In this document: positions 33,760 to 42,120 of the stretch, piece after piece
Position numbering within the stretch: the first letter of the stretch is position 1
Layout: every line of letters begins with the position of its first letter
Assembly: GCF_036127095.1 (NCBI RefSeq)
Contig: NZ_CP108006.1
Span: 3,100,001-3,164,000, forward strand
Direction of reading: 5' to 3'
DNA: 64,000 nt
DNA from: Streptomyces sp. NBC_00335
GTDB lineage: Bacteria > Actinomycetota > Actinomycetes > Streptomycetales > Streptomycetaceae
Translations under genes and position numbers: made by a program
The notes under the pieces: generated by a model
Told to the model about the DNA's origin: nothing
Seen by the model: only the letters and a program-made list of their open reading frames with translations
Database searches by the model: none

Positions 33760-35673
33760 CTAGTCCCTCTTCGCTTCCTCGGCGTTGCGCCAGATCGTGA
33801 GGTCGACGGTCATGTAGCGGCTCGGCTCCTTCGCGGCCGACTTGCCGCGGAAGGTCACCACCGCGATGTGCCCCGCATCGCTCAGGAGGCAGACCTGCGA
33901 TCCGTTCGTGAGCTGGTTGAAGTCGATCTCCTCGGTGAAGCGGGTCACGCTGCGGCAGGTCTCCAGCGAGCCCTTCTCCGCGTTGTTCAGCAGGACCATC
34001 TTCCCGTTGTCCGTACCGAACTTGTCCTCGCTGAGGGCCCCTCGGTAGTAATAGATGTCCCCGTGGCCGTACGTCACCGAGCCGCTCGTCGGCTCGGCCG
34101 GGCGCGGCGGGTTGTCGGCCAGCAGCAGCTGGTGGTCCTCGGGCACGTCGATGTCCTGGTACGAGACCGGCTTGGGGTCGACGGGCTTGTCGGCCGCCTT
34201 GCCCGGGGAGGCGCTCGTACCGGGCGAAGCGCTCGCGCTCGCACCGCTGCCCCCGCCGCTGCCGCCGCCGGGCGACCCGGCCGCGCCGTTCTTCTTGGAG
34301 CCGTCCGGCAGCAGGGAGCCGAGGACCGCGAGCCCGATCACCGCGCCCACGACGGACAGGGTGACGATCAGCCCGGTGCGCTTGGGGCGCTTCGGGGCGG
34401 GCGGGTACGTCTGCTGCCCCCACCCGGGCTGCGCGTAGCCGGGCTGGGGCTGGGGCTGGGCGTACGTGGGCTGCGCGTACGCGGGCTGCTGGCGCGGAGG
34501 CTGAGCGTACGAAGGCTGCTGCTGCGGGGGCTGCGCGTACCCGGGCTGACCGTACGGCTGCGGCGTCCCGTAGCCGGTCGGCACCGTCCCCTGCCCGGAC
34601 TGCGCCGAAGGCTGCGGGGAGCGCTCCGTCGGGATCGGGATCGGGATCGGGGCCGGGGTCGGGGCCTGGGTCGGCGCCTGGACCGGAGCCGGAGGCTGAG
34701 CCGGAGCCGCCGTCGGCGGCTGCGGGGCGGAGGCCTGGACGGGGGCGGGGGTGTGCGCCGGGGCGGGCAGCAGGTGCACCCGCTCGGTGATGGCACCGAC
34801 GATGGCCCGCGGCAGCCAGTCCTCCCCCTGGCGCAGCGGAGCGGCCGCGGCCGCGTGGCACAGCGCGATGACCTCGGTCAGGTCCGGGCGCTCGGCCGGG
34901 TCGCGGCTGAGGCAGCGGGTGACCAGGGGCCGCAGTTCCTCGGGCAGCCCGCTGAGGTCGGGGTCCTCGTGCACGATCCGGTAGAGCACCGCGTGCGAGG
35001 GCCCGTCCCCGTAGACGGAGGAGCCGATCGCCGCGAAGGCGGCCATCTGGCCGAGGGCGAAGACGTCGGTGGCCGGGGTGATCGTGCCGGCCGAGGCCTG
35101 CTCGGGCGCCATGAACGCCGGGGTGCCGACGCTGACGCCCGTGCTGGTCAAGGCGGTGGTGTCGGCCGCGCGGGCGATGCCGAAGTCGATGACGCGCGGG
35201 CCGTCGGAGGCGAGGAGGACGTTGGCGGGCTTCAGGTCGCGGTGGACGATGCCCGCGCCGTGGATGACCGTCAGGGCCTCGGCGACCCCGACGGCCAGCA
35301 GCAGCACGCTGCGCGTCGGCAGCGCGCCGTGGAGGGCCACGGCGTGCGCGAGGGAGGGGCCGGGCACGTAGGCCGTGGCCAGCCAGGGCTGTGCGCCCTC
35401 GGTGTCCGAGTCGATGACCGGAGCGGTGTAGAGCCCCTGGACCCGCTCCGCGGACCGCACCTCCTGCTGGAAGCGCCGCCGGAACTCGGGGTCCTCGCCG
35501 AACTCGGACCGGATCACCTTGATGGCGATGGGCCGGCCGCCGGGCGTGTACGAGAGGTACACCTTGCCCATGCCGCCGGCGCCGAGCACCGCCGCGAGCC
35601 GGTAGCCGCCCACGATCTCAGGGTCGTCCGCCTTGAGCGGTTGGAAGATGCCTGCCGAAGGTGCGCTGCTCAT
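33760..35673 (-). CDS. Membrane-anchored Ser/Thr protein kinase with extracellular domain
   Basis: A 637-residue kinase. The catalytic domain (about residues 20-280) contains GAGGMGKVY, the Lys in IAIKVIRSEFG, HRDLKPANVLL, DFGIARA and MAPEQASAGTITPATDVFALG. A long Pro/Gln/Ala linker follows, with an IPIPIPIP run and tandem YAQPP / YAQPQ units, then one membrane helix (TGLIVTLSVVGAVIGLAVLGSLL), a Gly/Ser/Ala spacer, and an extracellular beta domain (about 510-637; VPEDHQLLLADNPPRP ... GDIYYYRGALSEDKFG ... QVCLLSDAGHIAVVTFRG) of unknown family. ATG 35673 is preceded by GGATGGG. It probably senses an envelope cue. Confidence 0.93.
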   Translation of the reverse strand: MSSAPSAGIFQPLKADDPEIVGGYRLAAVLGAGGMGKVYLSYTPGGRPIAIKVIRSEFGEDPEFRRRFQQEVRSAERVQGLYTAPVIDSDTEGAQPWLATAYVPGPSLAHAVALHGALPTRSVLLLAVGVAEALTVIHGAGIVHRDLKPANVLLASDGPRVIDFGIARAADTTALTSTGVSVGTPAFMAPEQASAGTITPATDVFALGQMAAFAAIGSSVYGDGPSHAVLYRIVHEDPDLSGLPEELRPLVTRCLSRDPAERPDLTEVIALCHAAAAAPLRQGEDWLPRAIVGAITERVHLLPAPAHTPAPVQASAPQPPTAAPAQPPAPVQAPTQAPTPAPIPIPIPTERSPQPSAQSGQGTVPTGYGTPQPYGQPGYAQPPQQQPSYAQPPRQQPAYAQPTYAQPQPQPGYAQPGWGQQTYPPAPKRPKRTGLIVTLSVVGAVIGLAVLGSLLPDGSKKNGAAGSPGGGSGGGSGASASASPGTSASPGKAADKPVDPKPVSYQDIDVPEDHQLLLADNPPRPAEPTSGSVTYGHGDIYYYRGALSEDKFGTDNGKMVLLNNAEKGSLETCRSVTRFTEEIDFNQLTNGSQVCLLSDAGHIAVVTFRGKSAAKEPSRYMTVDLTIWRNAEEAKRD

Positions 35674-35809
35674 GAGGACCCATCCCTGCTAGCGGCGTTC
35701 CGGCCCCCGCCGGCGCCCCGAAGTCATCCGTGAGGGTACCCAACGCCCGGACGCCCACCGGCCCCGGACCGCCCTATCGGCGCGTGGAGTTGCGGCGCCT
35801 GTCGCTCGG

Positions 35810-36304
35810 TCAGCCGTGGAAGGTGACGTACCCGTTGCCGTCGGCGTCGGATCCGCTCTTGGTGTAGGCGTGCGAATCCGAGGCCTTGCCGGACGGGGTG
35901 TAGAGGTAGATCGTGTCGCGGTCGTTGTTCCAGATGAAGTTGCAGCTGCCGCGGTAGGCCACGTCGTTGCCGTCCGACTCGGTGCCGTAGCCGCCGCGCA
36001 GCTTCACCAGGTCGCCGGGCTGGAGGTAGTGGTTGATGGCGAAGGTGAAGCGGTTGCCGACGGCGTCCTTGACGACGTAACCCTTGAGGTTGATGGTCGC
36101 CGAGGAGGAGTAGTTCTTGATCGTCACGTACTCCGCGGCGGTGTTGCCGGTGGAGCAGCTGTTGGAGTCGCGGCCGGGAGCGTCGTACTGGACTCCGCGG
36201 ATCTTCAGGGCCGAGCTGTACTCGGTGGCCTGGGCCGGGGTGACGGCGAGGACGGCCAGCGTGCCCGTGGCGACGGCCGCGGCTATGACAGAGCGCTTGC
36301 GCAA
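35810..36304 (-). CDS. Secreted lamin-tail-domain protein
   Basis: A 164-residue exported protein. After a signal peptide (RKRSVIAAAVATGTLAVLAVTPAQA-TE) there is a lamin tail domain (LKIRGVQYDAPGRDSNSCSTGNTAAEYVTIKNYSSSATINLKGYVVKDAVGNRFTFAINHYLQPGDLVKLRGG), an immunoglobulin-like fold found in many secreted actinobacterial proteins, often nucleases or adhesins; here it stands alone. I prefer TTG at 36304, with GGGGA 6 nt upstream and the signal peptide directly after; an in-frame ATG at 36319 lies 4 nt after TATACA and could be a leaderless start. Confidence 0.82.
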   Translation of the reverse strand: MRKRSVIAAAVATGTLAVLAVTPAQATEYSSALKIRGVQYDAPGRDSNSCSTGNTAAEYVTIKNYSSSATINLKGYVVKDAVGNRFTFAINHYLQPGDLVKLRGGYGTESDGNDVAYRGSCNFIWNNDRDTIYLYTPSGKASDSHAYTKSGSDADGNGYVTFHG

Positions 36305-36499
36305 GTGAGTTCCCCACATTGTGTGTATAAAGCGCGCTCAAGATACACAAAATGTTGAGGGTGATCACCGGTCCGTACACACTCTGAGACGCAGGCCGAA
36401 AGCCCCCCGCCGGATCCACCCCCGGCCGTCAACTCCCGTGGACCGCAAGGCCCGAGCTCGGGCCCGGCATCAGGCCCGGGATCAGACCCCGGGTCATGC

Positions 36500-36913
36500 T
36501 CAGGCGTCGAGCACCGCGAGGGCGTCGATCTCGATCAGCAGGCCGCCGGGGAGACCCACGTACACGGTGGTGCGGGCGGAGGGGGCCGCCTTCAGGTTCT
36601 GCTCCTCGAAGTAGGCGTTGTAGATCGCGTTCATCTCTGCGAAGTGCGTGGTGTCGGTGAGGTAGACGCGCAGCATCATCACGTCGTCCCAGCCGGCGCC
36701 GCCCGCTTCCAGGACGGAGCGGACGTTCTCCAGCGTCTGGAGGGTCTGCTCGCGCAGGGTGGGGCCGGCCGGCGTGGGCTCCTGCCCGTCCACGTGCGGC
36801 AGGAAGCCGACCTGGCCGGCGACCTGGAGGATGTTGCCCTTGCGGACGCCGTGCGAGAACTTCGCGGGCGGGTCGGTGTGGGTGGCGGGGGTGATCGCGA
36901 TCTTGTCGGTCAT
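36500..36913 (-). CDS. RidA family enamine/imine deaminase
   Basis: A 137-residue YjgF/YER057c/UK114 trimer-forming protein. Signature elements are GVRKGNILQVAGQVGFLP, LENVRSVLEAGGAGWDDVMMLRVYLTD, YFEEQNLKAAPSARTTVYVGLPGGLLIEIDALAV, with the conserved Arg in ARTTV that binds the carboxylate. RidA hydrolyses reactive 2-aminoacrylate-type enamines released by PLP-dependent dehydratases. Its start overlaps the IclR stop (ATGA), and the neighbouring genes encode exactly such a dehydratase-type enzyme and a D-amino-acid deacylase, so detoxification of their intermediate is the likely role. Confidence 0.9.
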   Translation of the reverse strand: MTDKIAITPATHTDPPAKFSHGVRKGNILQVAGQVGFLPHVDGQEPTPAGPTLREQTLQTLENVRSVLEAGGAGWDDVMMLRVYLTDTTHFAEMNAIYNAYFEEQNLKAAPSARTTVYVGLPGGLLIEIDALAVLDA

Positions 36914-37677
36914 GGCTGCCTGTCTTCCTGTACGGGGCCCGAGCCTGAGTACTCGCGGCCGATGGCGTCGGCGGTCTGCCGTACGAGCGGGAGGAGTTCG
37001 AGCAGCCCCGCGACGGAGAGGACCACGCCGGGGGCGGAGACGGACATCGCGGCGACCACGCGGCCGTCGGGTCCGCGGACGGGTGCGGCCAGGCAGTTCA
37101 GGGACTCCTCGTGGCCGCCGAGGTCCGTGGCCCACCCCTGCTCGCGCACGAGGTCCAGCTCGCGCAGGTACGCGGCGGCGTCGGGGGTGGAGCGGGAGGT
37201 GTAGGCCGGGTACTCGATGCGCGCGGCCAGGGCCCGGCGCTCGGCGTCCGGCAGGTCGGCGATGAGCAGCTTCGCGACGGCGGCGACGGTGAGGGGGACG
37301 GGCCGGCCGATGCGCGAGTACATCCGCACGGCATAGCGGCTGTCCACCTTGTCGACGTAGACGACCTCGTCGTCCTGGTGGAGGGCGAGGTGCACGGTGT
37401 GGCCGGTGGTCCGGTTCAGTTCCAGCAGGTGGGGGTGCGCGATCTCGCGCACGTCGAGGTTCTCGATGGACTCGGCGGCCAGCGCGAAGAGGGAGGCGCC
37501 GAGCCGGTAGCGCCCGTCGGCCTGCCGGTAGGCGAAGCCGTGTTCCTGGAGGGTCCGCAGCAGCCGCAGGGCCGTGCTCTTGTGCACGTCGAGCACCTCG
37601 GCGACCTCGCCGAGCCCGGCCGGGCCCTTGGCCAGGGCAGGCAGGATCCGGAGCGCCCGCTCCACCGACTGGCTCAC
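36910..37677 (-). CDS. IclR family transcriptional regulator
   Basis: A 255-residue regulator. The winged helix at residues 1-65 (SVERALRILPALAKGPAGLGEVAEVLDVHKSTALRLLRTLQEHGFAYR) is followed by an IclR effector domain (residues 75-250) with conserved HPHLLELNRTTGHTVHLALHQDDEVVYVDKVDS and a C-terminal AMSVSAPGV segment. GTG 37677. It shares a strand and overlap with RidA and is divergent from the amino acid deaminase gene; inverted repeats between them look like its operator, so it controls the D-amino-acid salvage genes. Confidence 0.92.
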   Translation of the reverse strand: MSQSVERALRILPALAKGPAGLGEVAEVLDVHKSTALRLLRTLQEHGFAYRQADGRYRLGASLFALAAESIENLDVREIAHPHLLELNRTTGHTVHLALHQDDEVVYVDKVDSRYAVRMYSRIGRPVPLTVAAVAKLLIADLPDAERRALAARIEYPAYTSRSTPDAAAYLRELDLVREQGWATDLGGHEESLNCLAAPVRGPDGRVVAAMSVSAPGVVLSVAGLLELLPLVRQTADAIGREYSGSGPVQEDRQP

Positions 37678-37768
37678 TCAGCGTGCCTCCGTACCCTCCG
37701 CACAGAACCGGACCCGGCCCCGTTGACCCGTCGTCATCCGGGATGTTAGACAGCATGCAGCGGCACAC

Positions 37769-37795
37769 GCAACGACTGTTGCACTGTACGCAACA
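37769..37795. promoter_or_regulatory. IclR-type operator with three GCAAC half-sites
   Basis: GCAAC (37769-37773), GTTGC (37778-37782) and GCAAC (37790-37794) alternate in orientation, giving two overlapping palindromes, the outer being TGTTGC...GCAACA (37777-37795). They lie in the gap between the IclR and deaminase starts. Confidence 0.7.
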
Positions 37796-37823
37796 ACCGC
37801 AATACTCCGGGAGGCCCACACCC

Positions 37824-39101
37824 ATGCCCAGCGACCCCGTCCAGGCCCTCGCCCAGGAGCCGGTGGACCACCGGTTCAAGGGACTTCCCCCGGACGCCGG
37901 ACAGGCGGGCCTCACCGTCGGGGAGCTGACCGCCCAGCGGCGGAGCCTCTACACCGGCGGGTTCACCACGCCCGTGCTGACCCTCGACGCCGAGGCGCTG
38001 AGCCACAACCTCGCCGCCCTCGGCACCTACGCCGAGCGCCACGGCCTGGCCTTCGCCCCGCACGGCAAGACCTGCATGGCCCCGCAGCTGTTCCAGCGCC
38101 AGCTGGAGCACGGCGCCTGGGGCATCACCGCCGCCGTGCCCCACCAGGCCCGCGTCTACCGGGCGTTCGGCATCCAGCGGATCTTCCTCGCCAACGAGCT
38201 CGTCGACGCCGCCGCCCTGCGCTGGGTGGCCGCCGAGCTCGCCGCGGACCCCGCCTTCCGCTTCGTCTGCTACGTGGACTCCGTGCGCGGGGTCCAGCTC
38301 ATGGACCGGGCCCTCCAGGGCCGGCCCCAGCAGGTCGACGTGGTCGTGGAGCTCGGCGCCGGGGAGGGCGCCCGCACGGGGGCCCGTACCGACGAGGACT
38401 GCCGGGCCGTCGCCGACGCGGTGGCGGGTACGGACACCCTGCGCCTGGTCGGCATCGCCGGGTACGAGGCGGAGGTGCCCGGCGCCGACCCGGACTCCGT
38501 GCACGCCTACCTGCGCCGACTCACGTCCCTGGCGGCCGAGTTCGACAAGGCGGGCCGGTTCGACGGGGTCGAGGAGATCGTCGTCAGCGCGGGCGGCTCC
38601 GCCTGGTTCGACGCCGTCGCCGACGTGTTCGCCGAGCTGCCGGAGCTCTCGCGGCCGGTCCTGAAGCTGCTGCGCTCCGGCGCGTACGTCTCCCACGACC
38701 ACGGCTGGTACACCCGCCTGACCCCCTTCAACCGGGTCCCCGAGGAGGGCGGCCTGCGCCCCGCCTTCCGGCTCTGGGCGCAGGTGGTCTCGCGCCCCTC
38801 CCCCACCCAGGCGTATCTCAACGCCGGCAAGCGGGACATCGCCTACGACCTGGGGCTGCCCGAGGTGGAGCTGGTCCGCGATCCGCTCACCGGCGCCGAG
38901 CGCCCGGCCACCGGGGTCCGCGTCCTCAAGCTCTCCGACCAGCACGCCTGGCTGGAAACGGACTCCGCCGGGGACGTGGAGGTCGGCGACTGGGTGGCGC
39001 TGGGGATGTCCCACCCGTGCACGATCTTCGAGAAGTGGCCGCTGATCCCGGTGGTGGAGGCCGACGGCACGGTCACGGAGTACGTCCGGACCTTCTTCTA
39101 A
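37824..39101 (+). CDS. PLP-dependent D-amino acid deaminase (D-serine dehydratase-like, alanine racemase fold)
   Basis: A 425-residue fold-type III PLP enzyme. Lys82 in APHGKTCMAP is the Schiff-base lysine of the alanine-racemase-like barrel; the C-terminal beta domain has the D-serine-dehydratase-like LSDQHAWLETDSAGDVEVGDWVALGMSHPCTIF with the His/Cys pair that binds Zn in eukaryotic-type D-serine dehydratases and D-threonine aldolases. It is annotated elsewhere as amino acid deaminase. GGGAGG precedes the ATG. The deacylase gene begins 4 bp after its stop. It would release enamine or imine products that RidA resolves. Confidence 0.88.
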   Translation: MPSDPVQALAQEPVDHRFKGLPPDAGQAGLTVGELTAQRRSLYTGGFTTPVLTLDAEALSHNLAALGTYAERHGLAFAPHGKTCMAPQLFQRQLEHGAWGITAAVPHQARVYRAFGIQRIFLANELVDAAALRWVAAELAADPAFRFVCYVDSVRGVQLMDRALQGRPQQVDVVVELGAGEGARTGARTDEDCRAVADAVAGTDTLRLVGIAGYEAEVPGADPDSVHAYLRRLTSLAAEFDKAGRFDGVEEIVVSAGGSAWFDAVADVFAELPELSRPVLKLLRSGAYVSHDHGWYTRLTPFNRVPEEGGLRPAFRLWAQVVSRPSPTQAYLNAGKRDIAYDLGLPEVELVRDPLTGAERPATGVRVLKLSDQHAWLETDSAGDVEVGDWVALGMSHPCTIFEKWPLIPVVEADGTVTEYVRTFF

Positions 39102-39105
39102 GCCC

Positions 39106-40692
39106 ATGGACCTGGTCATCCGCGGGGCCCGCGTCGTCGACGGCACGGGCGGGCCCTCCCACACCGCCGACGTCGGGATCCACGAAGGCCGCATCGCCGA
39201 GATCGGCGGCCGGATCGCGGGCGGCGGGCGACACTCGCTCGACGCCCGCGGCCTCGCCCTGGCCCCCGGTTTCATCGACATGCACGCCCACAGCGACCTG
39301 GCCCTGCTGCGCGATCCGGACCACAGCGCGAAGGCCGCCCAGGGCGTGACCCTCGAAGTCCTCGGCCAGGACGGCCTGTCGTACGCCCCCGTCGACGAGC
39401 GCACGCTGGCCGAGGTGCGGGCCGCCATCGCCGGCTGGAACGGCACGGGCGAGGACATCGACTTCGACTGGCGCACGGTCGGCGGGTACCTGGACCGGCT
39501 GGACCGGGCCCACGGCGGGCAGGGCATCGCCGTCAACGCCGCCTACCTCGTCCCCCAGGGCACCGTCCGCGCGCACGTCGTCGGCTGGGGCGACCGTCCC
39601 GCGACCCCCTCCGAGCTCGACCGGATGCGGACCCTGGTCGCCGAGGGGCTCGCGCAGGGCGCCGTAGGGATGTCCTCGGGGCTCACCTACACCCCGGGCA
39701 TGTACGCCTCCGGCTCCGAACTGACCGAGCTGTGCCGGGTGGTGGCGCGCCACGGCGGCTACTACTGCCCGCACCACCGCTCGTACGGCCGCGGCGCCCT
39801 GGCCGCCTACGCCGAGATGGTCGAGCTGACCCGCGAGGCCGGCTGCGCACTGCACCTGGCGCACGCCACGATGAACTTCGGGGAGAACCGGGGCCGCGCG
39901 GGCGAGCTGCTCGCCCTGCTCGACGGGGCGCTGGCCGGCGGCGCCGACATCACCCTCGACAGCTACCCGTACACCCCCGGCTGCACCACCCTGGTGGCCC
40001 TGCTGCCCAGTTGGGCGAACGAGGGCGGACCCGGGGCGGTCCTCGCCCGGCTGCGCGACGACGCGGAGGCCGAGCGGATCCGGTACGCGCTGGAGGTGGA
40101 GGGCGCCGACGGCTGCCACGGGGTCCCCGTCGACTGGTCGACGATCGAGATCGCCGGCACCACGGACCCGGCCTACGGGGCGTACGTGGGTACGCGCGTC
40201 CCCGACTGGGAGACGGCGCGGGCGCTGCTGCTGGGCGACCGGCTCGGGCCGAGCATCCTCCAGCACGTCGGGCACGAGGAGAACGTACGGGCGATCATGC
40301 GTCACCCGGTCCACACGGGCGGCTCGGACGGCATCCTGCAGGGCGCGAAACCGCATCCGCGGGCCTACGGCACCTTCCCGCACTACCTCGGGCACTACGT
40401 GCGCGAGTTGGGCGTCCTCTCCCTGGAGGAGTGCGTCGCCCACCTCTCCGGCCGTCCCGCCTCGCGGCTGCGCCTGCCGGACCGCGGGCTGGTGCGCGTC
40501 GGGCACCGGGCCGACCTCGTCCTCTTCGATCCGCTGACGGTCGCGGCCGGATCGACGTACGAGCGCCCGCGCGCGCTGCCGGCCGGGATCCCGCACGTCC
40601 TGATCGACGGGCAGTTCGTGGTCCGGGACGGGCGCCGGACGGACGTCCTGGCGGGGCGGGCCGTGCGCCGCACGCCATACGGCGGCCTCTGA
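39106..40692 (+). CDS. N-acyl-D-amino-acid deacylase (D-aminoacylase, amidohydrolase)
   Basis: A 528-residue amidohydrolase-superfamily enzyme. The metal site motif PGFIDMHAHSDLALL (HxH) and the bridging Cys/His in VLGQDGLSYAP are those of D-aminoacylase; further ligands are the His in HHRSYGRGA, the His in HLAHATMNF, and the metal-binding Asp in VHTGGSDGIL. The C-terminal end is the small beta-sandwich (RVGHRADLVLFDP). It removes acyl groups from N-acyl-D-amino acids. Translational proximity to the deaminase suggests sequential use: deacylate, then deaminate, with RidA. Confidence 0.93.
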   Translation: MDLVIRGARVVDGTGGPSHTADVGIHEGRIAEIGGRIAGGGRHSLDARGLALAPGFIDMHAHSDLALLRDPDHSAKAAQGVTLEVLGQDGLSYAPVDERTLAEVRAAIAGWNGTGEDIDFDWRTVGGYLDRLDRAHGGQGIAVNAAYLVPQGTVRAHVVGWGDRPATPSELDRMRTLVAEGLAQGAVGMSSGLTYTPGMYASGSELTELCRVVARHGGYYCPHHRSYGRGALAAYAEMVELTREAGCALHLAHATMNFGENRGRAGELLALLDGALAGGADITLDSYPYTPGCTTLVALLPSWANEGGPGAVLARLRDDAEAERIRYALEVEGADGCHGVPVDWSTIEIAGTTDPAYGAYVGTRVPDWETARALLLGDRLGPSILQHVGHEENVRAIMRHPVHTGGSDGILQGAKPHPRAYGTFPHYLGHYVRELGVLSLEECVAHLSGRPASRLRLPDRGLVRVGHRADLVLFDPLTVAAGSTYERPRALPAGIPHVLIDGQFVVRDGRRTDVLAGRAVRRTPYGGL

Positions 40693-40710
40693 ACATTCAT
40701 ACTTCCCACC

Positions 40711-40726
40711 TACGATGAGCGGCATG
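40711..40726 (+). promoter_or_regulatory. -10 box TACGAT 7 nt before the YdcF start (leaderless)
   Basis: TACGAT at 40711-40716 precedes GAGCGGC and ATG 40724. An earlier in-frame ATG at 40715 lies inside this box, so translation from 40724 fits a transcript that begins at the start codon. Confidence 0.6.
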
Positions 40727-41734
40727 TTCGCTTTTGTCCCTGCCGCTCTCTTCCTCGCCCTCTTCGGCGTGAGCGTCCGGGCCGACCGCCGCCGTTTCCG
40801 CAACGCGGTCTACCTGGGCCTCACCTTCATATTCACCTCGGTCGGCCTGCTGACCCTGGTCCCGGATCTGCCCCACGGCCTCGCCGGGATCATCGTCGCG
40901 CTGGTCTTCCTGGTCCCCGCGCTCGGCACGATCGCGCTCGGGATCTTCCTGATCGGCAACGGACTGACGGTGATCCGCAAGGAGGGCCGCCGCCCGGCCA
41001 ACCTGCTCGCCTTCATGGCGGGGGTGGGGATCTTCGCCCTGATCGCGTTCGTCCTGACCGCGGGCACCCGGCGCTCCCAGATGTGGGACGCGGTGACGGG
41101 GGGCGTGGTCTTCCTCGCCGGATACGTCTCCTTCCTCTTCCTGTGCTTCCTCGCCTACGCCTACCTCTACGGCCGGATCAAGGTGCGCGGGGACGTCGAC
41201 TACGTGGTGATGCTCGGCTCCGGCCTCATCGGCGGCGACCGGGTCCCGCCGCTGCTGGCCTCGCGGCTGCGCAAGGGCCGGGAGATCCACGACGCGCAGA
41301 TCGCCCGGGGCGGACGGGTGCCGCTGCTGCTGACCTCGGGCGGCAAGGGGACGGACGAAAGCCTCGCGGAGGCGCGGGCGATGGCCGACTGGCTGATCGC
41401 CGAGGGCGTGCCGCAGGAACACGTACGGCTTGAGGACCGGTCCCGCACGACGGAGGAGAACCTCCGGTTCAGCCGGACGATCATGGAGACGGCCGACCCG
41501 GCCTACCGCTGCGTGGTGGTCACCAACAACTTCCACGCCTTCCGGGCCGCGATGATGGCCCGCAAGGCCGGGGTGAACGGCCAGGTGCTGGGCTCGCCGA
41601 CGGCGAAGTACTTCTGGCCGAGCGCGACGATCCGCGAGTTCGTGGCGGTGTTCTGGGAGCACAAGATCGTGAACCTCGGCATCTGCGGGGCGGTCGTCGC
41701 GCTGACCACGGTGCTGGCGATCAACAGCTCCTGA
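40724..41734 (+). CDS. YdcF/DUF218 family membrane protein
   Basis: A 336-residue protein. The first 150 residues have about four membrane helices (FVPAALFLALFGVSV ... FLFLCFLAYAYLYG). A C-terminal DUF218 domain follows, with VDYVVMLGSGLIGG, LLLTSGGKGTDESLAEARAMADWL and TNNFHAFRAAMMARK. DUF218 proteins (YdcF, SanA, ElyC) are linked to envelope polysaccharide or vancomycin tolerance in enterobacteria; the biochemistry is unknown. The start at 40724 has no Shine-Dalgarno, consistent with a leaderless transcript. Confidence 0.88.
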   Translation: MFAFVPAALFLALFGVSVRADRRRFRNAVYLGLTFIFTSVGLLTLVPDLPHGLAGIIVALVFLVPALGTIALGIFLIGNGLTVIRKEGRRPANLLAFMAGVGIFALIAFVLTAGTRRSQMWDAVTGGVVFLAGYVSFLFLCFLAYAYLYGRIKVRGDVDYVVMLGSGLIGGDRVPPLLASRLRKGREIHDAQIARGGRVPLLLTSGGKGTDESLAEARAMADWLIAEGVPQEHVRLEDRSRTTEENLRFSRTIMETADPAYRCVVVTNNFHAFRAAMMARKAGVNGQVLGSPTAKYFWPSATIREFVAVFWEHKIVNLGICGAVVALTTVLAINSS

Positions 41735-41847
41735 GGGCGGCCCGGGGCGCGGTCCGAGGCACGGCCCGGGGCGCGTTTGCGCCCGAGGTGCGTTCATGGG
41801 GGCGCGGCCGGAGGATGGGGGCCAGGGGGACACCGCAGGAGGTAGCC

Positions 41848-42033
41848 ATGGACAGTGAATCGGACCAGCAGCCCAAGCGCCCCGCCCACCTCTACACGGG
41901 GTCGGAGCACCCGTTCGACCCTGAGGACCTCGTCATGGCACGCGGCCAGGACCCGACGCCGGAACGGGTCGAGAAGGCACGCAAGCTGATCGAGAAGGAG
42001 GGCGCGAGGGCGCTCGAACGCTACCTCCCTTAG
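41848..42033 (+). CDS. Small hypothetical protein
   Basis: A 61-residue acidic protein with no signal peptide or membrane segment (DQQPKRPAHLYTGSEHPFDP, then EDLVMARGQDPTPERVEKARKLIEKEG). The strong AGGAGGT site before ATG 41848 and the codon bias support a real gene. It is conserved in type in Streptomyces but not functionally known. A strong stem-loop follows. Confidence 0.7.
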   Translation: MDSESDQQPKRPAHLYTGSEHPFDPEDLVMARGQDPTPERVEKARKLIEKEGARALERYLP

Positions 42034-42057
42034 GCCTCGCCCAGGCGGGCCCGGAGC

Positions 42058-42086
42058 GGGGCGGACCGGAACCCCCGGTCCGCCCC
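42058..42086 (+). terminator. Stem-loop terminator after small hypothetical gene
   Basis: GGGGCGGACCGG (42058-42069) pairs perfectly with CCGGTCCGCCCC (42075-42086) around AACCC. It is 25 bp after the stop of the small gene. Confidence 0.85.
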
Positions 42087-42120
42087 GAGGTGCGCCGGGG
42101 CGGTGTGATCGACTCTCCGG

